The translations under genes and the position numbers were made by a program. From Bradyrhizobium frederickii (lineage in GTDB: Bacteria > Pseudomonadota > Alphaproteobacteria > Rhizobiales > Xanthobacteraceae): a stretch of 64,000 nt of DNA. Location of the stretch: contig NZ_SPQS01000022.1 in the NCBI RefSeq assembly GCF_004570865.1, forward strand, positions 58,484 through 122,483. The letters are read 5' to 3'. The notes below the pieces were generated by a model. That model was given only the letters and a program-made list of their open reading frames with translations, was not told the origin of the DNA and searched no databases. Within the stretch, counting starts at the first letter, position 1. Every line of letters begins with the position of its first letter. Below, piece after piece: positions 46,630 to 56,640 of this stretch.

Positions 46630-46893
46630 ATGGTTAAAGCATTTCGAAATACTGTCATGGCACTCACTTTTGTCGTGGTCGCCGGCAGTAACATAATTTG
46701 GAGTTTGCTGGATGACTACGTCGCCTGCGGCCTAGCGGTAGCCGCTTCAGTCACCGCCGGCTTTTGCGCCGAGCGCGCCTTCGTCAAACGGTCCCATCGC
46801 GAAATGATCCGTCAACACGGCGCAGACTGGCAGCCTGGTAGCGACCGCATAGAGTCTGGCGGACCAACTAGGACGGCGAAGGCAGAGAAATGA
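46630..46893 (+). CDS. small membrane protein, hypothetical
   Basis: An 87-aa frame with ATG at 46630 after GGGGGAAC. The N-terminal half has two hydrophobic stretches (MALTFVVVAGSNIIWSLL and YVACGLAVAASVTAGFCA), and the C-terminal half is charged and soluble. No family is known to me. A following frame overlaps it by ATGA (46890-47195), but its reading looks unnatural and I do not call it a gene. Confidence 0.4.
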   Translation: MVKAFRNTVMALTFVVVAGSNIIWSLLDDYVACGLAVAASVTAGFCAERAFVKRSHREMIRQHGADWQPGSDRIESGGPTRTAKAEK

Positions 46894-48484
46894 CAATCGA
46901 CCGGAACATCGAGAGCGGCACGAAGCGTGAGGCGCCCAAGCTGGAGGTGCTCGATTGCCAAATCCCGTCAGTTGCTAGCCGATGCATCGGCTATCGAGGC
47001 ATTGCGCACCTGGTAAGCCATGCAGTCAACCGTCAATACGGTCGCGCTCTACGACGCCGCAGCAGCGCTGTTCGGCTCGGATTTCGACCGGGCCGAATAC
47101 CACGAGGTCGAGTGAATATATCTGATCTCGACGCGCTTGCAGTTCGGAAAGCGCGGGCCGAAGTCCAGATTATCTTACGCCGACGGAACGGGTGAAAGCT
47201 TCTAATTCGATTCCTGCCGTTACGTCGCGAGGCGGCCACTATAAGTCCCTGCCTCACAATAGAAGAGGCAGGCGATCAGCCTGAGATATTTAATGGCGCC
47301 CTTAAGGGGAGGTCGCTCGATCGAGACAACATTCTGTCTGCTCGACCGGCGGTTAGACAAAGATTCAGGACCTCGTAGAGATCGCGCGGGCGCGTTCGCT
47401 CGGCCAAAGCGCTGAGGTTTACGCGAACGCCTCAAGTAGTCGTAGGCCAGGACCTCGATGCCGTCTTCAAGCATGTCGGAATAAGGGTGAAAGATATCGA
47501 CGGGCACCGGCGGCAAGAGGATGCGTTCGTCAGCCGTCGAACCAAGTTTATTTCGCGGAAGTGGACGGGGCGTGAAACGGGCCCCTTGTAGCTGATCTTG
47601 CTTTGACATGAGAGCTTGCCGCGCGGATTTTGGAAGAGTTCGAATTCTTGCTGATCCACCGGGACCACGATGCCGCTTTCGTCATAGACCCAGGCGCCAC
47701 CTCCGCGAACACCCGCTTTATAAGCATGTTTTCAGACAGGTACCGCCCTTGAAGACCTAGCCTTCGGCGAGTTCCTCATGCGCGCGGACGCCGGCGATAA
47801 ATCAGCCGAGAACGCAGTCCTTTTCGACAACATGCGGAACGAGCGAGCTCTGTCCTGCGACAGCAAGAATTGGGCGCTTGCCGATTAATGTCTGCCTCCG
47901 CGAACCCAGGTCGACGGAATGAAGAGCCGCCATCTTGAGACGAGGCGCGAATAATCCAGCGCGGGATGAAGCTTCGCATTTCCTGCCGTGCGCCGTGCGG
48001 CACAGTTCGGCAAGTGATACGCCGTCCGAACGTCGCTACGCAAGAAAGCCAAGTTGCTGAACACGACGCCGTTGCCGAGCCGCTCACCATGTTCATGAGT
48101 GTTTGATCATTGCGATCGATCCGTTTGATATAGGTACTCACGCGGATCAGACACCCGGTGAATGCCGCCGCCCAGTGCGGCATATCGATGAGCGATCCGA
48201 AGACCCCTTATGCCTTTCACTCAAATGGACTTCTCGCAACCATGTCCAGCGAGTATTGTGGTCGTCCGATTTGAACAGATGGCCGCAGAGGTCCTTGACC
48301 TAAAGACTGCTATGGCCGGCAAAGTTTCGAACTGCTTTTAGTTCAGGCCGGCCTCGATCCAGCAGGATACCGCGAATTGCGGCAAGGCGTGCCACATAAA
48401 GCGCAATCCGGCATCTTGCCGCGTTTCTCGAGCAAAGTGTGGAGATCGGGCAGGCCCATTTGGCTCACCGAATTCTCTGAGTGC
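46894..48484. other. decayed region before the first effector
   Basis: 1.6 kb with broken minus-strand reading frames that look protein-like in pieces (for example GIVVPVDQQEFELFQNPRGK near 47650, and ERILLPPVPVDIFHPYSDML near 47510 in another frame). They suggest one or two frameshifted, unrecognisable genes between about 48180 and 47220. I could not assign a family. Confidence 0.35.
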
Positions 48485-48520
48485 GTCAGCTTGTCGACAG
48501 CTGGTCCTAATAGAGCGAGA
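48485..48520 (+). promoter_or_regulatory. tts box (TtsI-binding promoter)
   Basis: GTCAGCTTGTCGACAGCT followed by a spaced AATAGAGCGAG matches the conserved rhizobial tts box that the regulator TtsI binds to switch on type III secretion genes in response to flavonoid-NodD signalling. Its first base is 69 bases before the effector ATG at 48554, the usual arrangement. Confidence 0.8.
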
Positions 48521-48553
48521 ACTAGAGAGCGAAACATTTGAACCGAGGGGGAC

Positions 48554-49672
48554 ATGGACCCATTTAACCGCATCAACCCATTCGACCCAGAGTTCTCTGC
48601 TTACAACGCCGCGGTGCCGCAAGCGCAACAGCAGCAAGCGGAGTTTGAGCCGTACTTGGATGAAGTGCCTCAGCTTGGTACCTCTACCGTCGCAGAGGAT
48701 CCGGTTTCTCCTGATCCCTACTATCCTCATCTGTCTGAAGAAGGCCTCAGGCTCGCCGAGGCCTTGGGACTTGAGCACCAGAGGGCCGACGGTTCTCATT
48801 CCGAACAGGCAGTCATCGGACGCGAGGACGCCGCTGCCCTGATGGGCGAGGGCTACACCGGCCAGTTGAGGCCTACGAAGAGGCAGAGGACACTAAGCCA
48901 GACGGAAGGCGATGCCATTGAGCGCCAGCCCACCGACCCTAGCAATTCAGCCGCTCGCGAGCTGATTGAAGACGCCGGCACACTGTTTCGGGCCAGCGGT
49001 CCGTTGATCCTTCCTGCGGAAGACTACGACCAGGATCTGCTGTGGGCGATGCTGGGAAACGCCGGCTCATCGTCGTCTCTCGAGGCAACCGCCCCTCATG
49101 ACCACCCCTTGGATTCAGGAGCGGCCGTTCGTTCCGTCAACTCGCGGCAGGACGACCAGCGCACGTCAGCTGCGCATGAGGGTAGCACCGTCCCGCCGAG
49201 CCAGGACAGCCCACGCGCTCCGTTCATAGTTCATAACGACCGCTTCACGGCGCTGTTCGTACCCGCGGCGGCGATGAGGGGCGGCTCTCCACTCAATCTA
49301 TCAGGCGCAACCATTCATTTCGGATCTCGACCGGAAAGCGTTTCGCAGCCGAGCGCACAGCCGGCGAATCGGTCCTCGCCAGCACCGCTTGCAGAGACGA
49401 TGGAGCAAGCCGCTCCGGCGTCCGTCAGAGCTGAGACGACGCCGGCCGCGGCCCGCGAGATTTACGCCGCATCATTCGCCGTTCCTGAGGGCTTTTCGCA
49501 CGGCACACAACCCGCCCCAATCACGATGATCTCGAGGCTCGGCCACTGGGGCCTCTTGCCGGACGCAGCGCAGCCGATGAAGCAATACGACATTCGCGGC
49601 GAGCGTTACACGGCCCTCTTGGGGCCGGGAGGACCGAACGACGTTCGGCTCATCCACCATCCACAGATGTAG
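48554..49672 (+). CDS. putative type III secreted effector (rhizobial Nop-like)
   Basis: A 372-aa Pro/Ser/Ala/Gln-rich protein beginning MDPFNRINPFDPEFSAYNAA. There is no classical signal peptide or membrane segment. TKRQR near residue 112 could act as a nuclear localisation signal in plant cells. Two related segments, NDRFTALFVPAAAMRGG and GERYTALLGPGGPNDV, suggest an internal repeat. LILPAEDYDQDLLWAML is a conserved-looking block. A tts box stands 69 bases upstream, which is the main reason for the effector call. No catalytic domain (ULP protease, LRR, kinase) is visible, so it may be a truncated or non-enzymatic effector. Confidence 0.72.
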   Translation: MDPFNRINPFDPEFSAYNAAVPQAQQQQAEFEPYLDEVPQLGTSTVAEDPVSPDPYYPHLSEEGLRLAEALGLEHQRADGSHSEQAVIGREDAAALMGEGYTGQLRPTKRQRTLSQTEGDAIERQPTDPSNSAARELIEDAGTLFRASGPLILPAEDYDQDLLWAMLGNAGSSSSLEATAPHDHPLDSGAAVRSVNSRQDDQRTSAAHEGSTVPPSQDSPRAPFIVHNDRFTALFVPAAAMRGGSPLNLSGATIHFGSRPESVSQPSAQPANRSSPAPLAETMEQAAPASVRAETTPAAAREIYAASFAVPEGFSHGTQPAPITMISRLGHWGLLPDAAQPMKQYDIRGERYTALLGPGGPNDVRLIHHPQM

Positions 49673-50259
49673 ACACCCGGAACAGTCGCTACGTCAGGGG
49701 CCGCTCCAGATAGCTCAGGTAGCGGACTTGGTGATGGACCATAGCTTGCTTGAGCGACTCTTGCGAGCTTAGTGGGGCTCAGGGCGGTGCGGATAAGCAC
49801 TGCCGGCCCCAACGAACTTGCGGGCGCCATCGCTTAGCGGCTCCTTGTTGAGCCGAACAGCCACGGCCCCTTCCTGTTTGTGAACAGCGTCATCACGTTG
49901 CGGGCTGATTGCGGCGAGGTGATAGTGCAGAAAAAATCGGAGGTGACTGCCGACCCCTCAGGGGCCGCTCGTCGTTATAATGTCTGCCGATGTCTCCACT
50001 TTCTTTCTGGCAAGGCACAGGAACGAATAAGCATTGACGCATTCGGCCCCTGCTCTGAGTCTAACGCGCACGAGGATGTATGACACCGAACTTCGCAATT
50101 ACAATTAATCGACTACTCAAGATCGGCCCGTGGTCAGGCTTCATCCGCCCTGAGTGGCGAAGCAGAGCCACTGAGTTTGGTCGCGTTCCATGCCAAGCCG
50201 CACCGCATCGAAAAGATCCTGATCACGGAAACGCCTCAAGAAAGCAACGAGTAAACCCT
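49673..50259. other. gap after the effector gene
   Basis: No gene is recognised. Short frames on both strands conflict; a minus-strand stretch just before the IS5-like start at 50345 may be its degraded continuation. Confidence 0.3.
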
Positions 50260-50345
50260 TGCTCGTGCTTCAGGTGGATGATCCGATCGAACCTGGCGCG
50301 AAACAGGTCGCCTTCCCCCGTCGTTTCCGGCTTCTTCGGTCGCAT
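50260..50345 (-). mobile_element. IS5-family transposase N-terminal fragment
   Basis: From 50345 the minus strand reads MRPKKPETTGEGDLFRARFD and RIIHLKHE, the usual opening of one IS5 subgroup transposase. Similarity is lost after ~28 codons. No inverted repeats were found, so this is a small relic. Confidence 0.6.
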
Positions 50346-50559
50346 CGCGCGCCTCCGCTACGAAGGAATCACGGCTGGCTAATCTGCAGGCTTTCCGGCC
50401 TTCCGCCGTGAAAAGCTTGCAATCTCGTATCGCAGCGGGGCCAAGAACCGAATCTCACTCAACGGCTTGGACTTCTTCACGGACGACACTTATGAAGACG
50501 CCCCGGCGAGCGCGGCGCCGGACTGCGCGCCTCGCCCCGTCGTTTCACCGAATTTAGTT

Positions 50560-50889
50560 CTCCCTTTATTTGCCCGCGTCAGCTTACGGACAGCTAAGCT
50601 GCTTATCAGCCGAGTCAGGTCTACACTCACATGTCCTCCTGCTCATCACAGTTGCATATGGGAGCAACCCACTTGTTTCGGCCCCTTCGCTCCAGTCCCA
50701 TTACAGCACCTTCATCACTACTACGAGCCGATCCGCCCCAGTGTTGTGCTTCGGTACTCTCGTCTCGCGGTGTGCGCCGCTTGAACTTCTCCCCTTGGCA
50801 TCACAACGACTGGTTCCTTCAGTTCTCTACAAGAGCCTGTATCCAGATCGCGTCCCCTAAACGCCGGTCACCAACCGCGCAGTAATCCA
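50560..50889 (-). mobile_element. possible group II intron 5' fragment
   Basis: All three plus-strand frames stay open here, which is typical of structured RNA rather than protein. The minus strand has segments (GGAACCAGTCGTTGTGATGC, AAGGGGAGAAGTTCAAGCGG, TGGGACTGGAGCGAAGGGGC) that I associate with the leader RNA before the reverse transcriptase of some group II introns. No reverse transcriptase gene follows. The identification is from memory of pattern and is weak. Confidence 0.3.
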
Positions 50890-51186
50890 GGCGCCTCACG
50901 GATTGATCTCAGGGATGGCACGCGCCCCTGATTTTGGCGACGCCTTAGTAATTTTCGACGCGTCATCGGAAGATTCGCTTTCGCTCGCCTTCTGGATACT
51001 TACCTGCCCCGTAAACCCGGAACTTTTACAGCACTTGCTCATGACCGCGCCTTTTAAGCGAAGCCACAGTGTCGTGGTTTTGCATCTGCGCCTGAAACGC
51101 CGATGCAGGAGGGCCACCCTCCATCTCTCATAAAGCTGTACGCATTAAATTCGGTTATTCACCTCCTTCATGCTCTGCAGCACACC

Positions 51187-51363
51187 GTGCCAGATCAGCT
51201 TCAAAAGATCGCTTCGGCGACCGCGAAAGACGAACAGATGACCGCTGAGCGGGTCCTTGCGCAGCACCTCCTGCACCTGGAGGGCCAACGACGGAAAGCC
51301 TCGTCGCATATCCGTGTAGCCTGTCGCGAGCCACACGCGCGCGCCCGTCGGAACCGGGATCAT
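51187..51363 (-). pseudogene. IS66-family TnpB (Orf2), truncated
   Basis: MIPVPTGARVWLATGYTDMR followed by GFPSLALQVQEVLRKDPLSG and HLFVFRGRRSDLLKLIWH is the start of IS66 TnpB. Family proteins are ~115 aa; here the similarity ends near 51187 after ~58 residues. Confidence 0.85.
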
Positions 51364-51739
51364 CGGCGGACCAAAGCATCGAGAACGCGACGTAGCGCGT
51401 CTCCATCAACGTCGCCATCGACCCGGATGCGGTGCCCGCTACCAAGATCAATCTCGATGATGCCCAGGCTCTTCCGTCGACGCGCCGCCGTCGTCGTCAA
51501 GGGCGCTTCGGCCACCACCCGGGGCGCCACAGACGGCCCAATCTCGACCGGCACGAACGACGCCATACTCGCTTCACCGTGCTTGCAAAGCTCTTTGCGC
51601 CACCTGAACAGCTGGCTTACATGAAGGCCAGCCATGCGCCGGGCTCGAGCGATGCTGCAACAAGCCGCTCCTTCTCATCCTGCGACCACCGGCGCCGCCG
51701 CTCGACCGATGTGATCACCTCTGTCCGCGAAATCGTCAT
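51360..51739 (-). pseudogene. IS66-family TnpA (Orf1), frameshifted
   Basis: From 51739 the frame reads MTISRTEVITSVERRRRWSR, then EKERLVAASLEPGA and a stop. The next frame continues AGLHVSQLFRWRKELCKHGE to 51360 and overlaps tnpB by ATGA. A short deletion removed residues before AGLHVSQLF and shifted the frame. With tnpB it forms a dead IS66 remnant that lacks the tnpC transposase gene. Confidence 0.8.
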
Positions 51740-52146
51740 AGCGCTTGTCCTAGGATTACCCCTAGGACCTGCAGCGTTCGCGTCCGTCAAACAAGGCGGC
51801 CCTCAACGGAGGAATACCCTGCTCTTGAAGGTCTTGATGAAGGTCTTGTCGGCGGCTTGCAGGGTCGCGAGAAAGTCCGGCGTGCCGCCGCGCTGAGAGT
51901 CCACAGGTCACGATCACTCGACTGCTTGATCGGCGCGGATCTTTGCCCGGAATCCCACCGACCTGCAGCCCCTTCCAGCATCACCACGATGGCAGTGCCG
52001 CGGAGGGCGATCCGGACCAAGCAGCCGAAACGAATCCCGAGGAACTCGGAAGGCGCGGATAGACGATCCTACCAATTCGTGCAGGAGATTTCGCCGCTCA
52101 CGTCAGTTAGCTTGCTCGGTGTTAGTGACTTTGGGAGATTTCTTCG
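51740..52146. other. gap between IS66 remnant and SET gene
   Basis: Contains the short palindromic CCTAGGATTACCCCTAGG next to the IS66 relic and otherwise only conflicting short frames. No gene recognised. Confidence 0.3.
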
Positions 52147-52293
52147 ATGTTGATTGTTGAAACTATTTTGAAGCCAGACCAGTTTGGCGGTATTGGACGT
52201 TTCTCTGCAACTCGTCTGCCTAAAGGCGCGCTACTTTGGATTCACAACCCGATCGTTGACATTGCGGTGACGCGCGAACAATACGAAGCTCTA
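52147..52293 (+). pseudogene. SET-domain protein, N-terminal fragment cut by IS elements
   Basis: MLIVETILKPDQFGGIGRFS followed by ATRLPKGALLWIHNP resembles the opening of bacterial SET-domain proteins, where a G-x-G-x-F/V-A motif starts the fold. After VTREQYEAL the reading runs into the IS427-group element at 52294. Rejoining across both IS elements would give EALDDEGPSPLAP and a stop near 54589, so it was short or already decayed. SET proteins methylate lysines; activity here is lost. Confidence 0.5.
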
Positions 52294-53129
52294 GGGTTCA
52301 GACTCAATTGATCCAATAGGCGACGATGGCGGCGAGGTGGATGGCAGCCAAAAAGTTCCTGGCGAGTTTGTCATACCGAGTTGCGACACGCCTGAAATCC
52401 TTGAGCCGACAGAAGCAGCGCTCGATAACGTTGCGCCCTTTATAGGCGCGCTTGCTGAAACTGTGGAGGGTCACCCTGTTGGATTTGTTTGGAATGACCG
52501 GCTTTGCGCCGCGATTGACGATTTCGGCGCGAAAGCCGTCGCCGTCGTAGCCTTTGTCTCCGATGAGGGTAGACATCGGCGGCGCGAGTTTCAAAAGGGC
52601 TGACGCTGCGGAAATATCTGCGTCTTGACCCGGAGTGAGATGAAACGCGCAAGGTTTGCAATCAGGGTCGCTCAGCGCGTGGATTTTCGTGGTCCGCCCA
52701 CCACGCGAACGGCCGATCGCCTGTCCATGCTCCCCCCTTTTCCGCCGCTCGCCGAGCGGTGCGCCTTGATCGAGGTGGAGTCGATGGACAAAGTCACGCC
52801 GTCCTTGCCGCAGCGGGCGAGCGCTTCAAAGATCGCCTGCCAATGCCCGCGCTTGGCCCAGCGATTGAAACGATTGTAGATCGTTGTGTAAGGACCATAA
52901 TCGGACGGGCAATCGCGCCAGCGTGCGCCGCACTGAAGCATGTGAATGATACCGCTGATAATGCGTCGATCGTCATCGCGCGTCGGCCCGGTCTGGTTCG
53001 TTGGCAGATGCGGTCTTATCCGAACCCACTACTTGTCGTTGAGCCAGAACAGTCCTTTTCGCATCGAAGTCCCTCGCACCGAATCAACTCGGCCGAGGGA
53101 ATCAGAGTTCGCTAATTAGGTACAGACCC
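52294..53129 (-). mobile_element. IS5-family element, IS427 group
   Basis: An 836-bp element. The ends GGGTTCAGACTCAATTGATC (left, plus strand) and GGGTCTGTACCTAATTAGCG (right end, minus strand) are related inverted repeats. TA flanks both ends (52292-52293, 53130-53131), the usual target duplication of this group. It carries a two-frame transposase on the minus strand. The left TA belongs to a CTAG, and the right TA to the CTAG at the IS701 edge, so it inserted into the target duplication of that element. Confidence 0.85.
52304..53064 (-). pseudogene. IS427-group transposase (two frames, early amber)
   Basis: From 53064 it reads MRKGLFWLNDK, then TAG at 53029-53031, then WVRIRPHLPTNQTGPTRDDD and MLQCGARWRDCPSDYGPYTT with DSTSIKAHRSASGGKGG. 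The second frame has TLIGDKGYDGDGF, GRNVIERCFCRLKDFRRVAT and the C-terminus near 52304. A frame change between the halves is normal in this group (programmed frameshift), but the amber at codon 12 is not, so this copy is probably inactive unless translation starts later. Confidence 0.8.
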
Positions 53130-54547
53130 TAGCATTACAGTTGCAATTTTTGCCTGAGATGGGCTTTGCGCGCGTTGGCCTGATGAGCCCTGCGCCAGGA
53201 CGACCATGCGAGGATGTGGGCGTGCGAGATGCGCCGCTGGGCAAGCTTCATGGCGATGCGGCGGATTTCCTGGATCGACCAGCGGATCAAGAACGATGCT
53301 TCGGTCGCGTTTTTTTGAGCAATGGCCCGGTGTTGGCCCGGTGACGGATGACGGCCATCATGGCGAAGGCCAGCATGACGAGTGAGACATGGCGATGCCA
53401 GCCATGCCAGTAGCGGCTTTCGTTGTGATCAAGGCCGAGTTCGTTCTTGGCGGTTTCGAAGCTGTCCTCGATGGCCCAGCGATGGCCTTCCACCGACACC
53501 AGCTTCTGCATGGAGGTGCCCTTGGGGCACCATGTGGAGAAGAAGGCCAAGCTGCCGTCGGCAATATTGCGGCGGATCAGAAGACCCCGCGTCCATTCCC
53601 CGGCAAGGGCGTGTTGTATTCGCTGGCGTCAAGATCAGCCAGCTTAAGATAGGCCCAGTCGTGCCAGCGCGGGCCTTTGGTCCCTTCGCCGGACGGCAGG
53701 CGGCGCCAAGCCTTCTTGGGAAGGCTCTGCGCGATCGCGGAAGCGGTGCCGGCGACAGGCTGCTGCTTGCCCCAGGAACGGAACACGTGATTGGAAGCAA
53801 CACCCAGAACATAGCCTTTGCCCGCCTTGCGCAGCAGGGTTTCGATCTCACCCGTGCCATACACGCTGTCAGCGGCCACGAACGAGAACGGCACCTGTGC
53901 GGCGATCGCGCGAGCGATCATTCGACGCGCGATCTTGGGCTTCGTCGCAAAGCCCACATCGCTCGGTACATGCGCTGCCTTCAGGCGAGCGGGGTCGTCC
54001 ATCCATTCCTTTGGCAGATAGAGCGCCCGGTCGATGAAGGCATGGCCATGTCGCGACACATAGGAGGCGAACACTCCGATCTGTCAATTGGTGATCTTGC
54101 CCGCCGAGCCGATGTACTTGGCGTGCAACCCCGCACGAGGCCTTGCCCTGTTTCAAAAAGCCGGTCTCATCGATGACCAGAACCGCGTCCTCATCGCCGA
54201 GCGTTTCCAGCGCGTACTCACGCACAATGTCGCGCAGCGCATCGGCGTCCCACTGCCCCCGGCCCAGGATCGCTTGCTGGCACCACGGGCCCGGATCGCC
54301 GGCCGCTTCCGCCCGCATCCAACCCGTCTTGCGCGGCTCGTTGCCCAACAGTCCGTCGAGAAACTGCCCCGCCGAGGCCGCGACCCGCTCCTGCGTAAAC
54401 AGCCGACGGATCCGTTGCTTGGCATCTCGCAACGACGAAGCCCACAGCGTCAGCGTATCCTCAACCGACGCACCACCAATCATCAGATCCCGAATCATGG
54501 TCGCCCATGGATTCAGAACCTCCATGAAAATGCAACTGTAATGCTAG
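53129..54547 (-). mobile_element. IS701-family element
   Basis: About 1.4 kb bounded by perfect inverted repeats CTAGCATTACAGTTGCA (53129) and TGCAACTGTAATGCTAG (ending 54547). CTAG at both edges fits the 4-bp YTAR duplication known for IS701. The single transposase gene inside is decayed. The element interrupts the SET-domain remnant and later received the adjacent IS427-group element in its left CTAG. Confidence 0.88.
53150..54525 (-). pseudogene. IS701-family transposase, multiply broken
   Basis: Starts MEVLNPWATMIRD at 54525 and keeps VLVIDETGFLKQGKASCGVA, with the first DDE Asp. It changes frame near 54105, meets a TGA at TN-stop-QIGVF near 54080, runs on as FASYVSRHGHAFIDRALYLP and VAADSVYGTGEIETLLRKAG, shifts again near 53590 and once more at an A7 run near 53310. 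The end LIRWSIQEIRRIAMKLAQRR is still readable to ~53150. No functional enzyme can be made. Confidence 0.85.
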
Positions 54548-54941
54548 ACGATGAAGGGCCTAGCCCATTGGCTCCTTAGGGAGTGGACGTAACCTGGCCG
54601 AGGCGGAATGGCTCGAGTCGTCGTCAGTCGTGTGCGACGCTCGTCAATTTTGTCGCACACTCGCCACAGCAGCGCAAAAGTCTGCATCCACCTCACGGAT
54701 GCAGCAGGTTGGCATATTTGCCTTTGCCGGCCGGGCCAGCGATCAGATCAAGGGCTAAATGGTGGCGGAGACGCAGGCATTTTTATTGCAGACGTTACGA
54801 TGAGATTCGTCGTGACACGCTTCAGCCTCCACGTTGCATGACGAAATGGCCGTGAGGGACGGGAGCGGGCAGTGCAATGCAACGGTGCGTCCTGTCTGGC
54901 CAAAATTTTGGGTCGGAATCGCGCTTCAGATTAGGTCGAGG
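54548..54941. other. region upstream of the MFS gene
   Basis: Starts with a short continuation of the interrupted SET frame and otherwise has no gene. It should hold the promoter of the transporter at 54942; an inverted repeat at 54630-54660 is listed separately. Confidence 0.4.
54630..54660. promoter_or_regulatory. inverted repeat GTGTGCGAC...GTCGCACAC
   Basis: Perfect 9-bp arms separated by 13 bases (54630-54638 and 54652-54660), about 280 bases before the MFS start. No T-run follows, so it looks more like a regulator site than a terminator. No cognate regulator gene is adjacent. Confidence 0.4.
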
Positions 54942-56264
54942 ATGTCGAGGCAATCTACTCGAGAGAGGCTGGAGCCGGTCCTCGATCCCGCAGAGGAACG
55001 CTTGACGAGCCGCGCCGTGTTGGGCGCAACCATCGGCAATATTCTCGAATTCTACGACTTCGGGACCTACAGCTTTTTCGCGATACAGATCGGCCAAGCG
55101 TTCTTCCCGGCAACCGACTCGTTCGCTAGCCTCATGCTTTCACTCGCAACCTTCGGCGTTGGTTTTGTAACCAGACCGATCGGGGCCATCGTGCTCGGCT
55201 CGTATTCGGATCGGGCCGGCCGACGGCCCGCGATGACCGCCAGCTTTACCATGATGAGTGCCGCGGTCCTATTGTTAGCTATCACGCCATCGTATGAGAC
55301 AATAGGACTTGCCGCTCCGTCACTGGTCGTCTTCGCACGCTTGCTGCAAGGCTTTGCTCTCGGAGGTGAAGTGGGTCCGACGACCGCCTACTTGATGGAA
55401 GCGGCCCCCGCTGAGGCCCGCGGTCTTGCTGTCTCCTTTCAGCCCGCGAGCCAACAGATAGCTGCGACGGCCGGAGCGTTGGTTGGAGAAATACTGTCGC
55501 TCACCATGACAAGCGAAGCTCTCAATGCGTACGGATGGCGGATCGCGCTGTTGCTCGGTGCCGCTACGTTGCCGTTTGGACTTTGGTTGCGGAGCGTCCT
55601 GCCCGAAACGTTGCACCGGCCCGAGGCGCCTGTTCTGGTCACCGAGCCTGGAGGGCAATCGCGTGCCGATCGCCGCATCATGTGCTTGGGATTTGTTATC
55701 TTGGCCAGCTGCACGATCACGACTTATGTTACCGGATATATGACCACCTACGCGATGAACACTCTCCACGTTTCCGCACCCGTCGCCTTTGGTACCACGC
55801 TCATCAGCAATGCGGTCGGAATTGCTGCAGCACTGCTGGGCGGCCTGCTCGCCGACCGCGCAGGCCGTCGTCTCATCATGATATGGCCGCAGGTCACTGC
55901 ATTGCTGATGACCTATCCGGTATTCTTGTGGATTGCGGAGAGCCGCAGTGCCTTCGCACTTCTAGGAGGCCTCGGCGCCCTCACCCTGATCGGAACGATT
56001 CCGTATAGCGCCTTCTACGTGAGCATGGCCGAAGGGTTGCCCAGGAACATTCGTGGTGGCGCCTTCGCGACGATCTACGCTTTTGCGATAGTGGTTTTCG
56101 GAGGCACAGCTCAACCAATCGTCACCTGGCTGATCCACCTTACGGGGAGCGCACTCGTGCCCGCATGGTACATGCTTTTCGCGAGCGCAGCCGGGCTCTT
56201 TGCCATGCTCATGATGCCGGAGACGGCGCCACTCAATTTTAGACCCAAAAACGATCCTTCCTGA
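54942..56264 (+). CDS. MFS transporter, metabolite:H+ symporter (MHS) type
   Basis: A 440-aa inner-membrane carrier with about 12 membrane segments. Motif A is GSYSDRAGRRPAM between segments 2 and 3, and RLLQGFALGGEVGPTTAYLM is the conserved segment-4 region of the MHS family (citrate, proline/betaine, alpha-ketoglutarate carriers). The start at 54942 is preferred because upstream residues lack similarity. It stands alone; the substrate is probably a small carboxylate or amino acid. Confidence 0.88.
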   Translation: MSRQSTRERLEPVLDPAEERLTSRAVLGATIGNILEFYDFGTYSFFAIQIGQAFFPATDSFASLMLSLATFGVGFVTRPIGAIVLGSYSDRAGRRPAMTASFTMMSAAVLLLAITPSYETIGLAAPSLVVFARLLQGFALGGEVGPTTAYLMEAAPAEARGLAVSFQPASQQIAATAGALVGEILSLTMTSEALNAYGWRIALLLGAATLPFGLWLRSVLPETLHRPEAPVLVTEPGGQSRADRRIMCLGFVILASCTITTYVTGYMTTYAMNTLHVSAPVAFGTTLISNAVGIAAALLGGLLADRAGRRLIMIWPQVTALLMTYPVFLWIAESRSAFALLGGLGALTLIGTIPYSAFYVSMAEGLPRNIRGGAFATIYAFAIVVFGGTAQPIVTWLIHLTGSALVPAWYMLFASAAGLFAMLMMPETAPLNFRPKNDPS

Positions 56265-56640
56265 CGCCACGACGGCTACCCTGGCATAGCGGGAAGAATG
56301 GACACCATGACGTCCGAAATGCGAACCATCGAAAAGAAGGGCCATGTGCGCGGCATGGAAAAGCAATAGATGCTTATGATTCGATCAGTTTTGATCGCGC
56401 AGGGGCTCCCAGCGGAACACAGCGTGGCGCTCTTAGCCGGCTTTTCCCGTCTACCCAACCTTCGCCGATGCAGCGGTTGCGCGGTAGCCACCGACTGGCA
56501 GAAAGCGAGCAATCACTTTGAATAAGATGGCGCCTGCACCATCTGCCATTGCAACCGTACGACATGAGGACGCGGCCACCTTGGAGCAAGCGGCCGCACG
56601 AGGCTCGCTCCTCATTCTCTGCTTGAGTTGTTTTCCGTTC
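56265..56640. other. gap after the MFS gene
   Basis: Intergenic stretch with only short frames and no recognisable motif or terminator hairpin. Confidence 0.3.

Noticed and set aside
46890..47195. Frame overlapping the small membrane protein by ATGA
   Set aside because: Composition looks out-of-frame, with no motif; an alternative frame in the same interval looks equally good.
52304..53064. Treating the frame change in the IS427-group transposase as damage
   Set aside because: Two-frame transposases with programmed frameshifting are normal in this group; only the early amber codon is taken as damage.
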